Of a stretch of 64,000 nucleotides of DNA, positions 12,929-25,000 are shown piece by piece (position 1 is the stretch's first letter; the number at the start of each line of letters is the position of its first letter). The stretch is from Serinus canaria. Its lineage: Eukaryota; Chordata; Aves; Passeriformes; Fringillidae. Both the position numbers and the translations under genes were made by a program. The stretch covers positions 100,062,179 through 100,126,178 of the forward strand of contig NC_066316.1 in NCBI RefSeq assembly GCF_022539315.1, in the 5' to 3' direction. The notes under the pieces were generated by a model that saw only the letters and a list, made by a program, of their open reading frames with translations, had not been told where the DNA came from and did not search any database.

Positions 12929-13275
12929 GTGCACAAATCTGATGAGGAGCAGCTGAGGTGTTGGAGATTTTTAGCTTTGAAAAAAGGGGGCTCTGGGGGG
13001 GTCTTTTCACTCTCTACAACTGCCTGCCAGGTGGGAATGAGTCTCTTCTCCCAAATAACAAGTGATGGGATTAGAGGAAATGGCCTCATGCTGAGCCAGG
13101 GGAGGTTTAGATTGGATGTTAGTAATAACTTCTGCATGGAAAGGGTTGTCAGGTATTGGAACAAGCTGCCTGGGGAACAGGCTGCCCAGGTGGGTGATCC
13201 ACCAGCCCTGGAGGTACCTTAAACATGTACAGATGTGGCACTTAGGGTCATGAGCTGTCTTGTGCACCTTGGCTG
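12929..13275 (+). mobile_element. CR1 LINE fragment, 3' UTR region, 3' end lost
   Basis: The match to the CR1 3' UTR begins at gcacaaatctgatgaggagc and continues through gccaggggaggtttagattgg, tattggaacaagctgcc and tacagatgtggcactt. It fades near 13260-13275, before the octamer terminus. CR1 copies are normally truncated at the 5' end only, so the missing 3' end implies a later deletion or strong decay. The 102-codon ORF at 12914-13222 is a by-product of this sequence. Confidence 0.87.
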
Positions 13276-14464
13276 AGCCCCCAAATTTTAATAATTAACT
13301 TCATATTGCTTGTGCTCCTCAAGCAGGTATGCAGTCTGACTTCTGTGATGGAATGGCAATTCCCATGTGAAAATAAATGTTCTGTGGATCAAGTGATATA
13401 TTATAACTGCAAGTTTATAGTTACATGATGCAAAGGGTCATGCCTGGCATGTGGCATAGCTGTGCAGAGCAAGGCCCTCTGAAAACTGGAGAAATAGATG
13501 CTCTCTGTGACAAGCAGTACTTCTCAACCAACTTATCCTTCTGATCTCTTTAGTTTAATTCATTTTGAAATTGACCATTGTGAACACATCTTTACAGCTG
13601 TGTCCTGGCCCCACAGCCTATACCACTGAATTACAACCTGAATTTGCTGCTGACCTCTCTGTTTGTATCCATGGAGAAATTTGGGTGAGAAGGAGTGTAG
13701 GGGAGGGGACAGGATTGACAGCACACTAAGTTTTGTCCCTGCTTGTGGTAGGGATAAGAACAAACACAAGCAATTTGTGATGTCTTTCTCACTCGCAGTC
13801 TTATTAAGATACCTCAGCAAATCTTGCAACTACCAGGCAGTCACTGACCTAATCAATAGAAAATGGATTTTCAAGACACACACTTAGGCAGGGTCACCAG
13901 TCCTCATGTCCATGAAACAGACAGTGTGATAACCACTTTCCTTTACTGATTTTGTTTTATTTCCTTCTTCTAAACTGGAAGCTTCTGAATAGTTACCTTT
14001 ATTTTCAGGATGCTGTTCAGTTCTGTTATATCCTTTATCATAGCATCCAGAAGAAAAAAAAAATCAAAACCCAAAAACGTGATGACTCCCCAGCTTTCTA
14101 GGAAATTCATTATTGTCCCTAACCAGACTGGTTGTTCTCAAAAATATGTACCATAAACATATAAGGAGTCTACTTAAATGATGAAAACAACTTCATGTGA
14201 AAGAAGGAGGGCATGTGGAAAAAGGAGGTAAATATTTTGTTACCTGGAAAAATTAAGTGGCTACTGCTTTTCTGCTACTTCACCTAAAACACTACATTAG
14301 GCATCAGAAGAAGAAACTCAAGAAGTTTTACCAAAATATATGAAAACTTTTTTTTATCCTATATATCATTAAATTGTAGAAATCAGTGCCACAGGGTGTT
14401 GTGGATTCCACAAGTTTTAAGAGCTTGTATTTAAAAAATGAGAGAAGAGAAAACCCATTAAATT
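13276..14464. other. Unique sequence, no gene seen
   Basis: Mixed-composition DNA. Opposite-strand ORFs of 74-89 codons at 13560-13887 overlap and match nothing I recognise. No RNA gene or repeat is apparent. Confidence 0.55.
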
Positions 14465-14798
14465 CTGTTGAAATTTCAGATGAAGCTCTGGTTGAGGAGG
14501 TCCTTTCAAGATGCAGATTTTACAAAAAGGAGAGATGCTATATATTTTAAATATGAATTGAAATTATCACTTGCCATATGCATTTTACTTAAATACTTCC
14601 TTTCATTCATGGCTATGCTAGTCTCATTTCTGTTGAAAGTCTGTTGAAATTTCAGATGAAGCTCTGGTTGAGGAGGTCCTTTTAAGATGCAGATTTTACA
14701 AAAATGAGAGATGCTATATATTTTAAATATGAATTGAAAATATCACTTGCCATATGCATTTTACTTAAATACTTCTTTTCATTCATAGTCTCATTTCT
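14465..14798. repeat. Tandem duplication, 176-bp unit, two copies
   Basis: Copy 1 is 14465-14640; copy 2 starts at 14641 with the same CTGTTGAAATTTCAG and runs to about 14798. I count four substitutions and one 9-base deletion (in copy 2, after cattcat), so the copies are about 97% alike. The unit resembles no mobile element I know. The high identity suggests a recent local duplication by unequal exchange or replication slippage. Confidence 0.93.
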
Positions 14799-15935
14799 TG
14801 CTGTATCTCAGCACATACTTTTCTACACTCTCTTGGTAGCCAGGAAGTGTCCTCTGCCCACAGGTAGGTGAAGCTCAGCGCTCTGTAGCCTCTTTTCATT
14901 CAAAAGTTATTCCCAGATCCCATTGAAATCCATTTGAATGCTTGAGATATGTAGATATTTCAAGATATTAGATGAACACTAAACTGAAGAATGTTTTAGG
15001 AGAAGAAAACTCTTGAAGTTATTGTTTTCCAGTGAGCAAACCGAAGGTCTTACTTTGACACATTTATCATTGGAACGTAGTCAGCCCTCAAACATTTTTA
15101 TTAAATAATCCCTGCCCAAATTCTCATTAAATGTAAGTTTTCTGCCAAGCTGTTTTCCATGGTGGCAGTCTAAAGCCATTTAATAAAAGTGCAAAGTTCA
15201 TTACTCAGTGAACATAGTGAAATGGACAAAGGAAAAACCTGAAGAATCTGAAATGAAAAGGTTGCTTCAGTTCTGTGATCTGCTCTGCAGCCCTGCCTAA
15301 TATCTCTGTGCTGATATTACTCTGCTGCAAACAGACATCACTGTGGAGCAAGACTGATTCCACATGTTCAAAAATAAGCTGATATATCTTCCCATTTGGC
15401 TTGCTTGTATACTTTTTGAATCTATAGAATTAATCTTTCTCTGACTCAAAAATGGATTCCCAAATTTGGAAGAAAAGAGAATACTCTTCTGACCCAATCG
15501 TAAATTCTGTATATACATTTAGTAAGCATGCTGTAGATGAAACTTGTCATTAAATGAGTCTGGGGATCTACAATTTCAGTACAAGGAGTTCTTGTATTCT
15601 GTTGGATACAGTTTGAAACCTTAAATTCAAACCTGGGTAAAATAGTTATCGGACTGGAATAAGTAAGAGAAGTTCAAAGCATGGGAAAGATAGGACTTTA
15701 TACAATACTCCCTAGGTCTAGTTCAGTTTCCAGGCAAGATCATGTGTCTGTCAATAGCTGTAAATGCATGTAGATTATGCCTGCCTGCTGGGAAATACAG
15801 GGAGCAATTTTTCCTTTATCTATTCAATTGGAAAATATGTGCTATATGGTAGAGGCAGATTTTTAGCATGATGTTGCAGACATATACCTCAGTCCCTTCT
15901 TTTCCCATAAAAATACCAATAATAATAATAATTAT
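14799..15935. other. AT-rich unique sequence, no gene seen
   Basis: I recognise no gene or repeat. A short (AAT)n run lies at about 15917-15934, just before the hairpin at 15936. Confidence 0.6.
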
Positions 15936-16013
15936 TACCTTATGCTGAGCTATATAAACTTTAAATAGGAATATAGTTTCTTATTTAAAGTTTATATAGC
16001 TCAGCATAAGGTA
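15936..16013. repeat. Perfect inverted repeat, 32-bp arms
   Basis: Bases 15936-15967 (TACCTTATGC...TTTAAATA) are the exact reverse complement of 15982-16013, with a 14-base loop at 15968-15981. Arms extended outward do not match. No transposon ends or target duplication flank it. A perfect arm pair in otherwise neutral DNA points to a recent origin, for example template switching during replication. If transcribed, it would fold into a stem of microRNA-precursor size. Confidence 0.95.
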
Positions 16014-16033
16014 CTAAAGCATAAGATACTAAA
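16004..16033. repeat. 15-bp tandem repeat at the edge of the hairpin
   Basis: GCATAAGGTACTAAA (16004-16018) is followed directly by GCATAAGATACTAAA (16019-16033), a 14/15 match. The first copy overlaps the right arm of the hairpin, so both may come from the same slippage or template-switch event. Confidence 0.85.
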
Positions 16034-18905
16034 GCACTTTTGGTTGATTTGCTTTTTACATTTTCAAAGTATATTGACAATTTTGCATTATTATATAAAT
16101 ATCAGCTCTGTAAATATGTTTTTGAAATGCTAAAACCTGCATACTTTTTTATAAATATCTGAATATACTTCACATTCACCACACGAATAATTTTTGAAAA
16201 GAACTCATAGTATTAAAATTATTTTTATGGATGTGAAGATGCTGCCATATAATTTATATTTCTATTCAATTGAAATCAGTAAATTAGAGTTGTGATGAAA
16301 CTTTCAGTCCTGTAAACTTGGAATGACAGAACTGTACAGTTTCCAGGTTAGCAAGAAAAGCCCTGAATTTCTAAGTGATTTGCTGTGCAAATCCCCTGCT
16401 TTTCTTTTCTCAACCATCGGGATAATATTCCTACTTGTACTCTGTTTATACTTATCCAATACTTTTTTTCCCATTAGAAAGTGTCCTAAGCACATATATG
16501 TGCCTAATTAAACATGTTCTGCTCTCTTGTCCCTATTTGCATGCCTGGACCATTTATTAAATTATTTTAATTAATAAAGTAGTTTGATTCACGTCGCTGT
16601 TGAATGAACAGAAGATGGAGGCCAGGAGAACATTAAAAGAAACTAGTTCAGACTTGTTACACACAAGTCACTAACTTTGGATATACATCTCTATATTGCC
16701 ATTGAGTAATTCAGTTAATTCAACTGATTTAAGAGAAACAAGATTTTAGAACTAAGGTGGTAGGATAGCTCTAAAATTTTCATAGCGTTATACTATGGAA
16801 TCCATAAAAATGTAAGTACCCACGAATGAGACTGGTCTTGCAGGTCATAACTTTCACAGCATAATCAGGAGAAAAAAGTTTATAATCTAAAGGATTAATA
16901 GTGACTACAAACAACCCAGAGCAGTAACCTTATCAAACAATTGAATATGTTTCAGGAAATCAATACACCATTGTCTTGCCATATAGCCATGAATTATCTT
17001 GAAGCTTTACAGAAAGATATAAAATAGGGAAAAAGGGACTTTAGAACTTGTGGTGGGTCTATTTGTCTGTTATATTCAATAATTGGAATTGTGAAATCTC
17101 CTATTGAAATTTGTTACTGAGTAATTTTAAAAATGATACAATGGAGATCAAATTACAAGAAATATTAATATGGTCTTTTCAAATTTTTCTGGGGTTTTTG
17201 AGGGGTACTAATTTGCAATGTTTGAATTATTCTTGGCAATATAAACATATGCTACAGTGAATGAAGTTGTTCCTTTAAAGTAAATCTGAACATGAGATAA
17301 AAGAATTATTGAGATGAAGCTGAACAAACAGATATACTAATGTCAAGGCCCAGGAGAACATTGACTGTATCATTTTAATGAGCAGCTAGTTAGCCTAGAG
17401 TCAGGGCTTTGCTATCAGCAAAACCTGTTCACTTGAGCATTTATCCTCAATGAGGCAGGATGGAAAACAGGAACTTCATTTTCTGACAACTTTGATAGTT
17501 GTCTTCTTCTCTCATGCCTGCTAATATTATAAGAGTGAGACAAGTCCAAAAAAAAATGTCCTTTGTGGAACAAAGGTCTGAAAAGAAAAAGCTCTCTGCT
17601 TGCTCTAAATGACTATTCAGGTGTTGAAAACACACTAAGGGGCTTGAACATGAGTCCTACCTGTCCTGTCATTTGTTTTTTTCCCCTTAGAGAGAAATGT
17701 TATTTTGGATGTAAGGAACCTTCCTGATGAAATTTCACTGAATACAATCCACTTTCACAAAGTCTGCTGGTAAAAGTCAACTGATGATTTTATGAGCAAA
17801 AGCTATGTAGTCCTCTTTTTCCTCTATTTTTAATCATCTCCACTCCTAATGATCCTTTGCCACAAATGAAGCTTGAAATAAATATGAACATAAAATATCC
17901 AGTTCATGATCTTTGCAAATTGTCACATTGTTGCAAGAATACTTCTTAACTGTAATCACTGAAGCATAACTTTTGCACAGACTATAAAGTTTATATCTTT
18001 CACAAGAGACACTGCTCTTACTTATTCCAGTTTTATATCAGGGTTTTATAGAAGTTCAAGCCCATTGACTTCACTGGCATTTTCCTAAGTTTGCACTTGC
18101 ACAAATGAGAGGAGACAAGACTGACAAACAATTATAATTATTCTTTTTGCATTTAGACAAAATATTTCTTGCCAATAGTATGTTTCAAATAAGATTTTTT
18201 TTCTGATAAGTTCTCCATCTTAAGGAAATTTCACACTTGCAAGCAAATTTTGTGCTTAAATTCTATTTAAATATTTTAGCATTTTTTAAAATAGGAGTTA
18301 TTTAAGCATTTATAGTTTTGAAGGCTTCTATTAATACTAGAGTAAATTATTAAAAATAAAATTGTTGGGGTTTTTTCACTAATCTAAAAAAAATATTTAG
18401 AAAAAATTTAAAATGCAAGAAATTTGTTTCTAAGAAATTTTACACCATATCTCGATGTAAGGTTTAAAGTTGTCCTTACAAGATTGTACATAAGAGAGAA
18501 GAAGGAGGTGGAGAACTTCAAATAATAGGTCCCAACAGCTGGAATTTATATGTGCTGACTATTCCTTTCACAGCGTTTAGACATGTATGTGAGTGTGATT
18601 TTTTTATTTCGTGAGTTAGCTTTATGAGTATCAAGGATGAAAATTTAATTATGAAAGTGTGATATTTTTGATGTTCTGATTAGCTCAAAGGCTTGATTAA
18701 CTGATTAATAAATGAATAACATTTTTATATTTACTGCAATATATATCAATGCTTTCTGAATCAGTCTAGTGACTCTTAAAATGGGCTGTCATCTGCTACT
18801 GGTTCTTTCTTGAACTTGCAGGATTCCCAAGTACAAATCAGTTTTATGTTTGTTTTGAGTAGAGTTACTATAGATCAACTTTTCATAGGAAATCGACAAT
18901 GATAG
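16034..18905. other. AT-rich unique sequence, no gene seen
   Basis: Almost 3 kb with no recognisable gene, RNA or mobile element. ORFs stay below about 66 codons and stops are dense on both strands. Confidence 0.6.
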
Positions 18906-19186
18906 TATCATAGATTTATAAAATATCTTGACTTCAAATATCTTGACACTCCTGACCCTGCACAGTACAACCCCCAAGAGTCGCAGCATGTGCTTGAGTG
19001 TTTACCAAATGCTTCTGGAACTCTGCCAGATTTGGTGCCATGACCATTTTACTTGTCAGCCTGTTCCTGTGGCCAACACCACTTTGGTGAAGAACCTTTT
19101 CCTAAGATCCAGCCTTTATCTTCCCTGGCTCATCTTCATGATGTTCCTTCAGGTGCTGTTGCTAGTCACCAGAGAACAGAAATCAG
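18906..19186 (-). mobile_element. CR1 LINE fragment, 3' UTR, minus strand
   Basis: Read on the plus strand this is the reverse complement of a CR1 3' end. It contains atcatagatttataaaatatc, gaccctgcacagtacaaccc, cagcctgttcctgtggcc and gtgaagaaccttttcctaag. Its 3' terminus lies at 18906, and the octamer array is decayed to one or two units. It is badly diverged and abuts the plus-strand CR1 at 19206. Confidence 0.85.
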
Positions 19187-19205
19187 TTATAATTTATCAT
19201 TGGAT

Positions 19206-20096
19206 TGATCAAGAGGAAATCACTCTTTACCAATCTGATAGCTTTCTATCATGTCATGGTGGGAAGGGCTGATAAGGAAAGAGCAGTGGGTATTTTCTGC
19301 CTGGATTTCTGCAAAGATTTTGACAGTGTCTCCCATAAGATCCTCATAGGTAGGGTCAGGAAACGTGGGTTGGATGAATGGAAGTGAGATGGATCAAGAA
19401 CTGTCTGAATGGCAGATCTCAGAGAGTCATGATCAGCAGAGTAAAATCCAGTAGGAAGCCTGCAGTCAGATGCCCAAGCATCATTTCTGAGGTTGGTCTT
19501 TTTCAGCTCATCAAGGGATTGGATGTAGGAACACAGTCTATGCTCAGCAAGTCTGCCTATGATACAAAGCTGGAGGAGTGGCTGATGAGTGTTTAGTAGG
19601 ACCTGGATAGGCTGGAGAGCTGGGCAGAGAGAAATCTGATGGCATTCAAGGGCAAGTGTAGGGTACTGCACCCGAGGAGGAGTAACCCAAAGTAACAGCA
19701 CAGGCTGGGGGCTCCTCAGTGCAAAACAGACAAGAAGATATTGAAGAGGACCCACAGAGATGATCAAAACTCTAGAGGATCTCTCTTATGAGAAGAGAAT
19801 GTGGGACCTTGGCCTATTTAGTGTAGGAAAGGGAAGACTGAGAGGGGATCTCATTAATGCATATAAATATCTCAAAGGCAGGGTGCCAAGAAGACAGTGC
19901 TAGATTCTTTCCAGCAATACCTACTGACAGTACACAGAGCTATAAACTAAATCACAGGAAATTCCACCTCACCGTGAGGAAAAACTTCTTTACATTGGGG
20001 GTGGCATAGCCCTGGAACAGGCTGCCCAGGGACAGAGCTCACACTCTCCCTCTCTCTCACACACTCTCTAGAGACATAAAGAATCCACCTGGACAT
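19206..20096 (+). mobile_element. CR1 LINE, ORF2 reverse-transcriptase remnant
   Basis: Translation in two overlapping frames (19205-19387 and 19378-19596) recovers part of the CR1 reverse transcriptase: LDFCKDFDSVSHKIL (motif A region), then RWIKNCLNGRSQRV. Motif C, normally FADD, reads SAYD at 19552-19563, losing a catalytic aspartate. The sequence continues through the ORF2 end and into the 3' UTR (ggaacaggctgcccagggac near 20020), interrupted by a CT/CA-rich microsatellite at about 20037-20070. It stops near 20096 without the 3' octamers. Frame breaks and stop codons make it non-functional. Confidence 0.9.
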
Positions 20097-21594
20097 ATCA
20101 GAATAATATCTGAGTAAGAATATTCCAATTCCAGAGTTCTCTTACTACATTTGAAAGGGAACCTGAAAGCTTGAGTAGTTTTTTCATGGCTTTCTTTGCT
20201 CTAATCTCTTAGGCTATGCTAGCTGCAACAAATTACTCAAAGTCAACAACTATAAATTATATTCCTTGTTCTTTGCCACTGTTAAAATGATGCCGGGTTC
20301 AGTTTTGGCTTGAGATGTACAAAATTCATTTACAAAATTCCCACACACAGCTCAGCCCAGGTGGCATGCCCCATAAGCAATGTGGATATACAGTTTCCCT
20401 GCACTGGAGGATTAGGAAATGTTCTTGGCTATAGATTTGAACAGACCATGTAGTTGACCTCAGGAGCAGAGAACAAAACCTTTTGCTAGTTTACAAGCAG
20501 ATACTTAGCTTCAAGGCTCACACCCTTCTGGAGAGGATCATAACCCAGCTTCCCACTTCAGTAGAACCTCAGGCTTCCCTGAGGAAATGTGTTCTCCTGC
20601 ACGCTATGTTGATTCCTCCTGTCAGGAAAGCCAATCAAAATGTCTGGGTTTTAGGAATGAAATGGAAGAGTCATGTAAATAACAGCAAAATTGCAAAGCA
20701 CAGAGACATGATTCAAAGTCAGTACAATTAATCTGTGACCATTATCATCTCCAAATATCCTTCTGTTTGACTTTCAAAGATAATTCATTTTTAACAGCAT
20801 CATAATCATAATTTTGATAAATGAATTATCTTGACATGTAAAGCCACTCTTATCTAAGCAGTTATATGTGTTTTTTTCAGATTCCCTCATAACTAGCTTT
20901 GTTGGCACCTTTACTGCTTTTCTCAAAGAGGTTGTAGCCCACATGACTCTGGAGATTGAACTGTCTGCTTTATGCCCTGCAGGAAAAATTTAGGTAGGCG
21001 GAATTCAATTATGCTAATCTGAATTTGGCTCAGACACCAAAGGCAATATTAGTTTTCCTGCTGGGATTTTTACCTCTGTAACAGTGCAGTATTCTTTCAT
21101 TAGATAGTCTGGCAATATCTATATCTTCATTGTGGACCATGGGCATGTTTGAAGCATAGTACAAACGTTTCAAAAGGAAAAATAAGAAAATTAGAATCAT
21201 CCTTAATTGTTTCAGTAGTACAGATTCCCAGAAGAGCTGCATTAAAATTGCCCCATTTAAAAATGTGTTAAAAAATGCAACCATTCAAAATGATCTGATA
21301 TATTAAACACTATCACACAAATGAATAATTCACATTAATAACCCAATAATATAATTATAGAACTTTAATAGTTTAATTGCTTTATCCATCTCTTCCTTTC
21401 TCAGTTCTTTAAAAAGGATTGACTAATGGCTTTTCCCTCTTGTAAAAATTTTCTGTCTGCTGCTAAGGGATTACAAGCCTGACTATTTCTCTATCTAATT
21501 GTCTTGAAATTTCCCCTTACTTCCAAGCTAATTTGTGAAGAACCACGGTCTGTTGTGCTCTTCATTTTCAGGTTGAAGGACATGGAACTGTGGG
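20097..21594. other. Unique sequence, no gene seen
   Basis: I recognise no coding sequence or repeat. ORFs of 82-84 codons (20483-20731 plus, 21030-21284 minus) have no recognisable motif. Confidence 0.55.
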
Positions 21595-22058
21595 AGCAAG
21601 CACAAATATTGGCCATGGAGTTGACAAGGGGAGTAGAGCACCTCCTCCAAAAGGACAGGCTGAGAAAGTCAGGACTTGTTCAGCCCAGAGAAAAGAAGGA
21701 TTTGTGGAGATCTGAGAGCAGTCTTCCCTTATCTGAAGAGGGCCCATGGGGAAGCTGGAGAGGGGCTCTTCATCAGGAGCTGTAGTTACAGGACAAGGGG
21801 AACTGGCTTCAAACTAAAGAGTAGGTTTAGATTAGATATTAGGAACACATTCTTAACTGTGAGGATTGTGAGGCACTGGAACAGCTTTTCCAGAGAAGCT
21901 GTGGGTGTCCCACCTGTGGCAGTGTTCAAGGCTGGGTTGGATGGGGCTTTGAGCAAACTGGTCTAGTGTAAGGTGTCCCTGGCCACAGCAGGGTGGTTGG
22001 ATTAGATGATCTTTAAAGTACTTTTCAACACAAAACATTCTATGATTCTATGATTCTG
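21595..22058 (+). mobile_element. CR1 LINE fragment with intact 3' terminus
   Basis: This starts in the region just before the ORF2 stop and covers the 3' UTR: ggacaaggggaactggcttc, taggtttagattagatatta and gaggcactggaacagc. It ends in attctatgattctatgattctgg, three copies of the CR1 terminal octamer. Typical 5'-truncated copy. ORFs at 21504-21966 are shadows of it. Confidence 0.93.
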
Positions 22059-25000
22059 GGTTCAAATATGAGTTAGCTTCAGAATTTCGGGTGTATTACC
22101 ATTATGTTTTTAGAGTAAATTGGTTCTAAATGTGTTTCAATTAGACCATGATGTCTACTCTTAAAATTAAACTACTTAGAAAAAACAATCCATTTATTGG
22201 ATTAGCTCTTTCATGCATAGTTTTGGGTTTTTTTTCTTGTGTTCTACAATTCGCCATCATTCAGTGTCAATACATAAACTCCAATGTCAAATAAATTGTC
22301 TCCTTCATTTCCTCCAGGGTCTTCCTTTCTTGATCTTCCTGGATGCAGCATATTAACACAAAGGCATTATTTTACAGTGAACTATCAATTTTCAATGGAA
22401 CATGGGCTATTTTGGTGATAGTTCACTCCTGACACTGCCTCTAAGGTTAATACGAGAGTTGTCACACCCAGAGTGATGCCATTCATTCATATTTTATCAC
22501 ACAATTCCAGCAGGTCTTTTGCAGTTCTTCCACTCACACACCTTCATGATATTTCTTAGCACATTTAATTTGTATCACTTTTACTGTAGTATAAAAATGT
22601 CATTCTGGTAGATTGAAAGTTCACACATGATTTCAAACCTTGGGCCTGAAAAAATTTAGAAAAGCCCAGTCATTTTTCCTTTTGGTCTTAAGACTGCCAT
22701 TCACAGAATATGAAAATATGGAAAAATATTAGGAAAAATAAAATTGCATCATCTGTATTGTATCATTAATTGTGACTGCCCAAGTGCTGCAGAATGATCG
22801 TGCTCACACTGCTAAGGTCAAGCACCCTTCAAATCAGCCCGAGGTCACATGTCTGTACATTTCACCTGACTTTAGGCTGTACTGACTGTAGCTGAGTTTT
22901 GTAAATGTAGATATTCTTTCTTTTTTCTCTCCTTTAGTTTGGTTCTTTGTAGCTTTGTTTTAATATGGCAATTGTCCTGTTTATCAGTAACAATTCTTTT
23001 ACCCACTAACTTTTATTAGGAGAGCCTGGCAAAGGTAACCTATGTGGTGTCTGTTGGCTTCTTCCTTGTAGGCATATCCAAAATGGAGAAAAATGAAAGA
23101 AAAGGACCTGAAAACTCCTTAGATCTGCACTGCCCCAACTTCAATTGTTAGTTAAAGTCACCCATAAAATCTTATTATGGTGCACCTTGACAGTCATTTC
23201 GATCTTTAAAAGCCTAGTTCTAAGTATGAATTGAATAAAGAGAAACTAACAGGAGAACAATTTTTGACAGGTCATAAATAATATTAAATTCTAGATCTGT
23301 AGAAAATAATGTTTATTTATAATGTTTATTACAGAAGTAAACTTCTAGTAGTAGAAGAAACCAGATTAATACCTGACTACTGTGGCCTTTTCTTTAGCAG
23401 AAATTTTTATAGTACTAATAGTAAAATCACTGGATATGATAAAAAAATAGATTCTTGGCCTTATAGTACAAAGTCAAAAGTACCCCCTGCAGGATACTGT
23501 TTGCTCCTATACATATATATGTAAATTAAATGGCTGCTCAGTTCACATAAATTTTTTTTAACCATGTTTTCCTGTCTTCAGCTTGTGGAGAAAAGTATTT
23601 ATTATGATGATAACCAGAAAATTAAACCTGTTCTTGAATATAAGTACATCAAATGACTTTCAAACTTTATGAAAAATTCTTTTTTAAACATTGTAATGCA
23701 GCTGTCAGTAAATTAGAGACATCTGACATAGTAATTACCCTTGCTAATCAATGACTGCTAATTAATCCATTCAAACTGACATTAATATTTTAAACATCTC
23801 TAGGAAGTTAGAGTCTGACTCAAACTTTAAGGGTCTGACTCAAAACCTCTTTCAGTTTAGATTTTTTGCTGTGCTTGTAAAATATGTGACTTGTCCAGCA
23901 ATGACTCTTGGGATTGGAGTGTACAAAGAAAAATGGCTGCATACTAAGAACAACAATTAAAAAAATAAAACAATCTTAACTGCAGTTCCAGTAAGCAAAC
24001 TCCTAAGGGAAGGACTGTCTGCATCGTTTTCTTTTTATAAAGCTCTGAAACTACTTTGAATCACGTTTGGTCCACACACAGCTTCATCACTACGTTTCCT
24101 ATTTATTTAATGCATCGATGGTTTCTGTACATTCCTCTATTCTTTGTTGGGATTATGTACTGATGCATCTCAGCCTGTTCAAAAGGTACCACCTCCTAAA
24201 CTGGCAAAACTTTTCAAGTTGTAAGTGTCTACATCAAGACTTTTTTAAATTGAAAGCTTTAAAACCTTTTATATAAGCAAAATATTGTACATGTCTTTAT
24301 GTGACAGTTGATGAAGGCATTTCACCACCTCCAGAATAGTTTAGAGTGGCCAGAATAGTTTAGGTACACATTTCAGAATAACAGCCTAGGTGAGACCACA
24401 TGGCTCCAAGCTCCACCCCCTCATGTCCAAGACTAAGACAATTATAAAGACAGGTGGGAAGGCAAAATAGAGTAAGGTTAATGAGAAGTATAAACATGAA
24501 AAGCTCTAGCACTGAAGTGAATCCAGTTCTGTGTGCAGTGTCATCAACTTCAAATATGTGTATTACATTCAAGTAGCATTTCAGTGGATTTGAAAACCAC
24601 ACAAATCAATATTCCGTAATATGTAATTTTCTTGTTTAGCGTTGTATTTAGTTACAATTGCTATTAAATGTTAGAGGATTCCTTCTGGGTTCAAAAAGTG
24701 CTGTCACACTCGTTCAGTTTTGATCTCCAGAGATCAGAGAACCTGGCAATGCTAAGCCCAGTCTGAAGTGGTTGTTCCACCAACAACAAACAAACCAATT
24801 ACTGAAGGAAGCAGTTCTCATTTTGCAATAAATTGAATTATCTAGAAGGTTACAGGTTTTCAAATGTAACTAGAAATACCTATATATATTGTGAAAATAG
24901 TCTTTTATTGTAATAATGTTGATGCATTGTAATAAAATAATATATAATTCTGAATAAATATATATTTTCAAAGATCATAAAGTACTACAACAGTATTATG

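Noticed and set aside
14465..14798. The 176-bp direct repeat as a CRISPR-like or satellite array
   Set aside because: Only two adjacent copies without spacers, in vertebrate-type DNA. It is a tandem duplication.
19205..19596. Reverse-transcriptase-like ORFs as a possible host gene
   Set aside because: They match CR1 ORF2 in order and are broken by frameshifts, with a destroyed motif C. This is a dead LINE copy.
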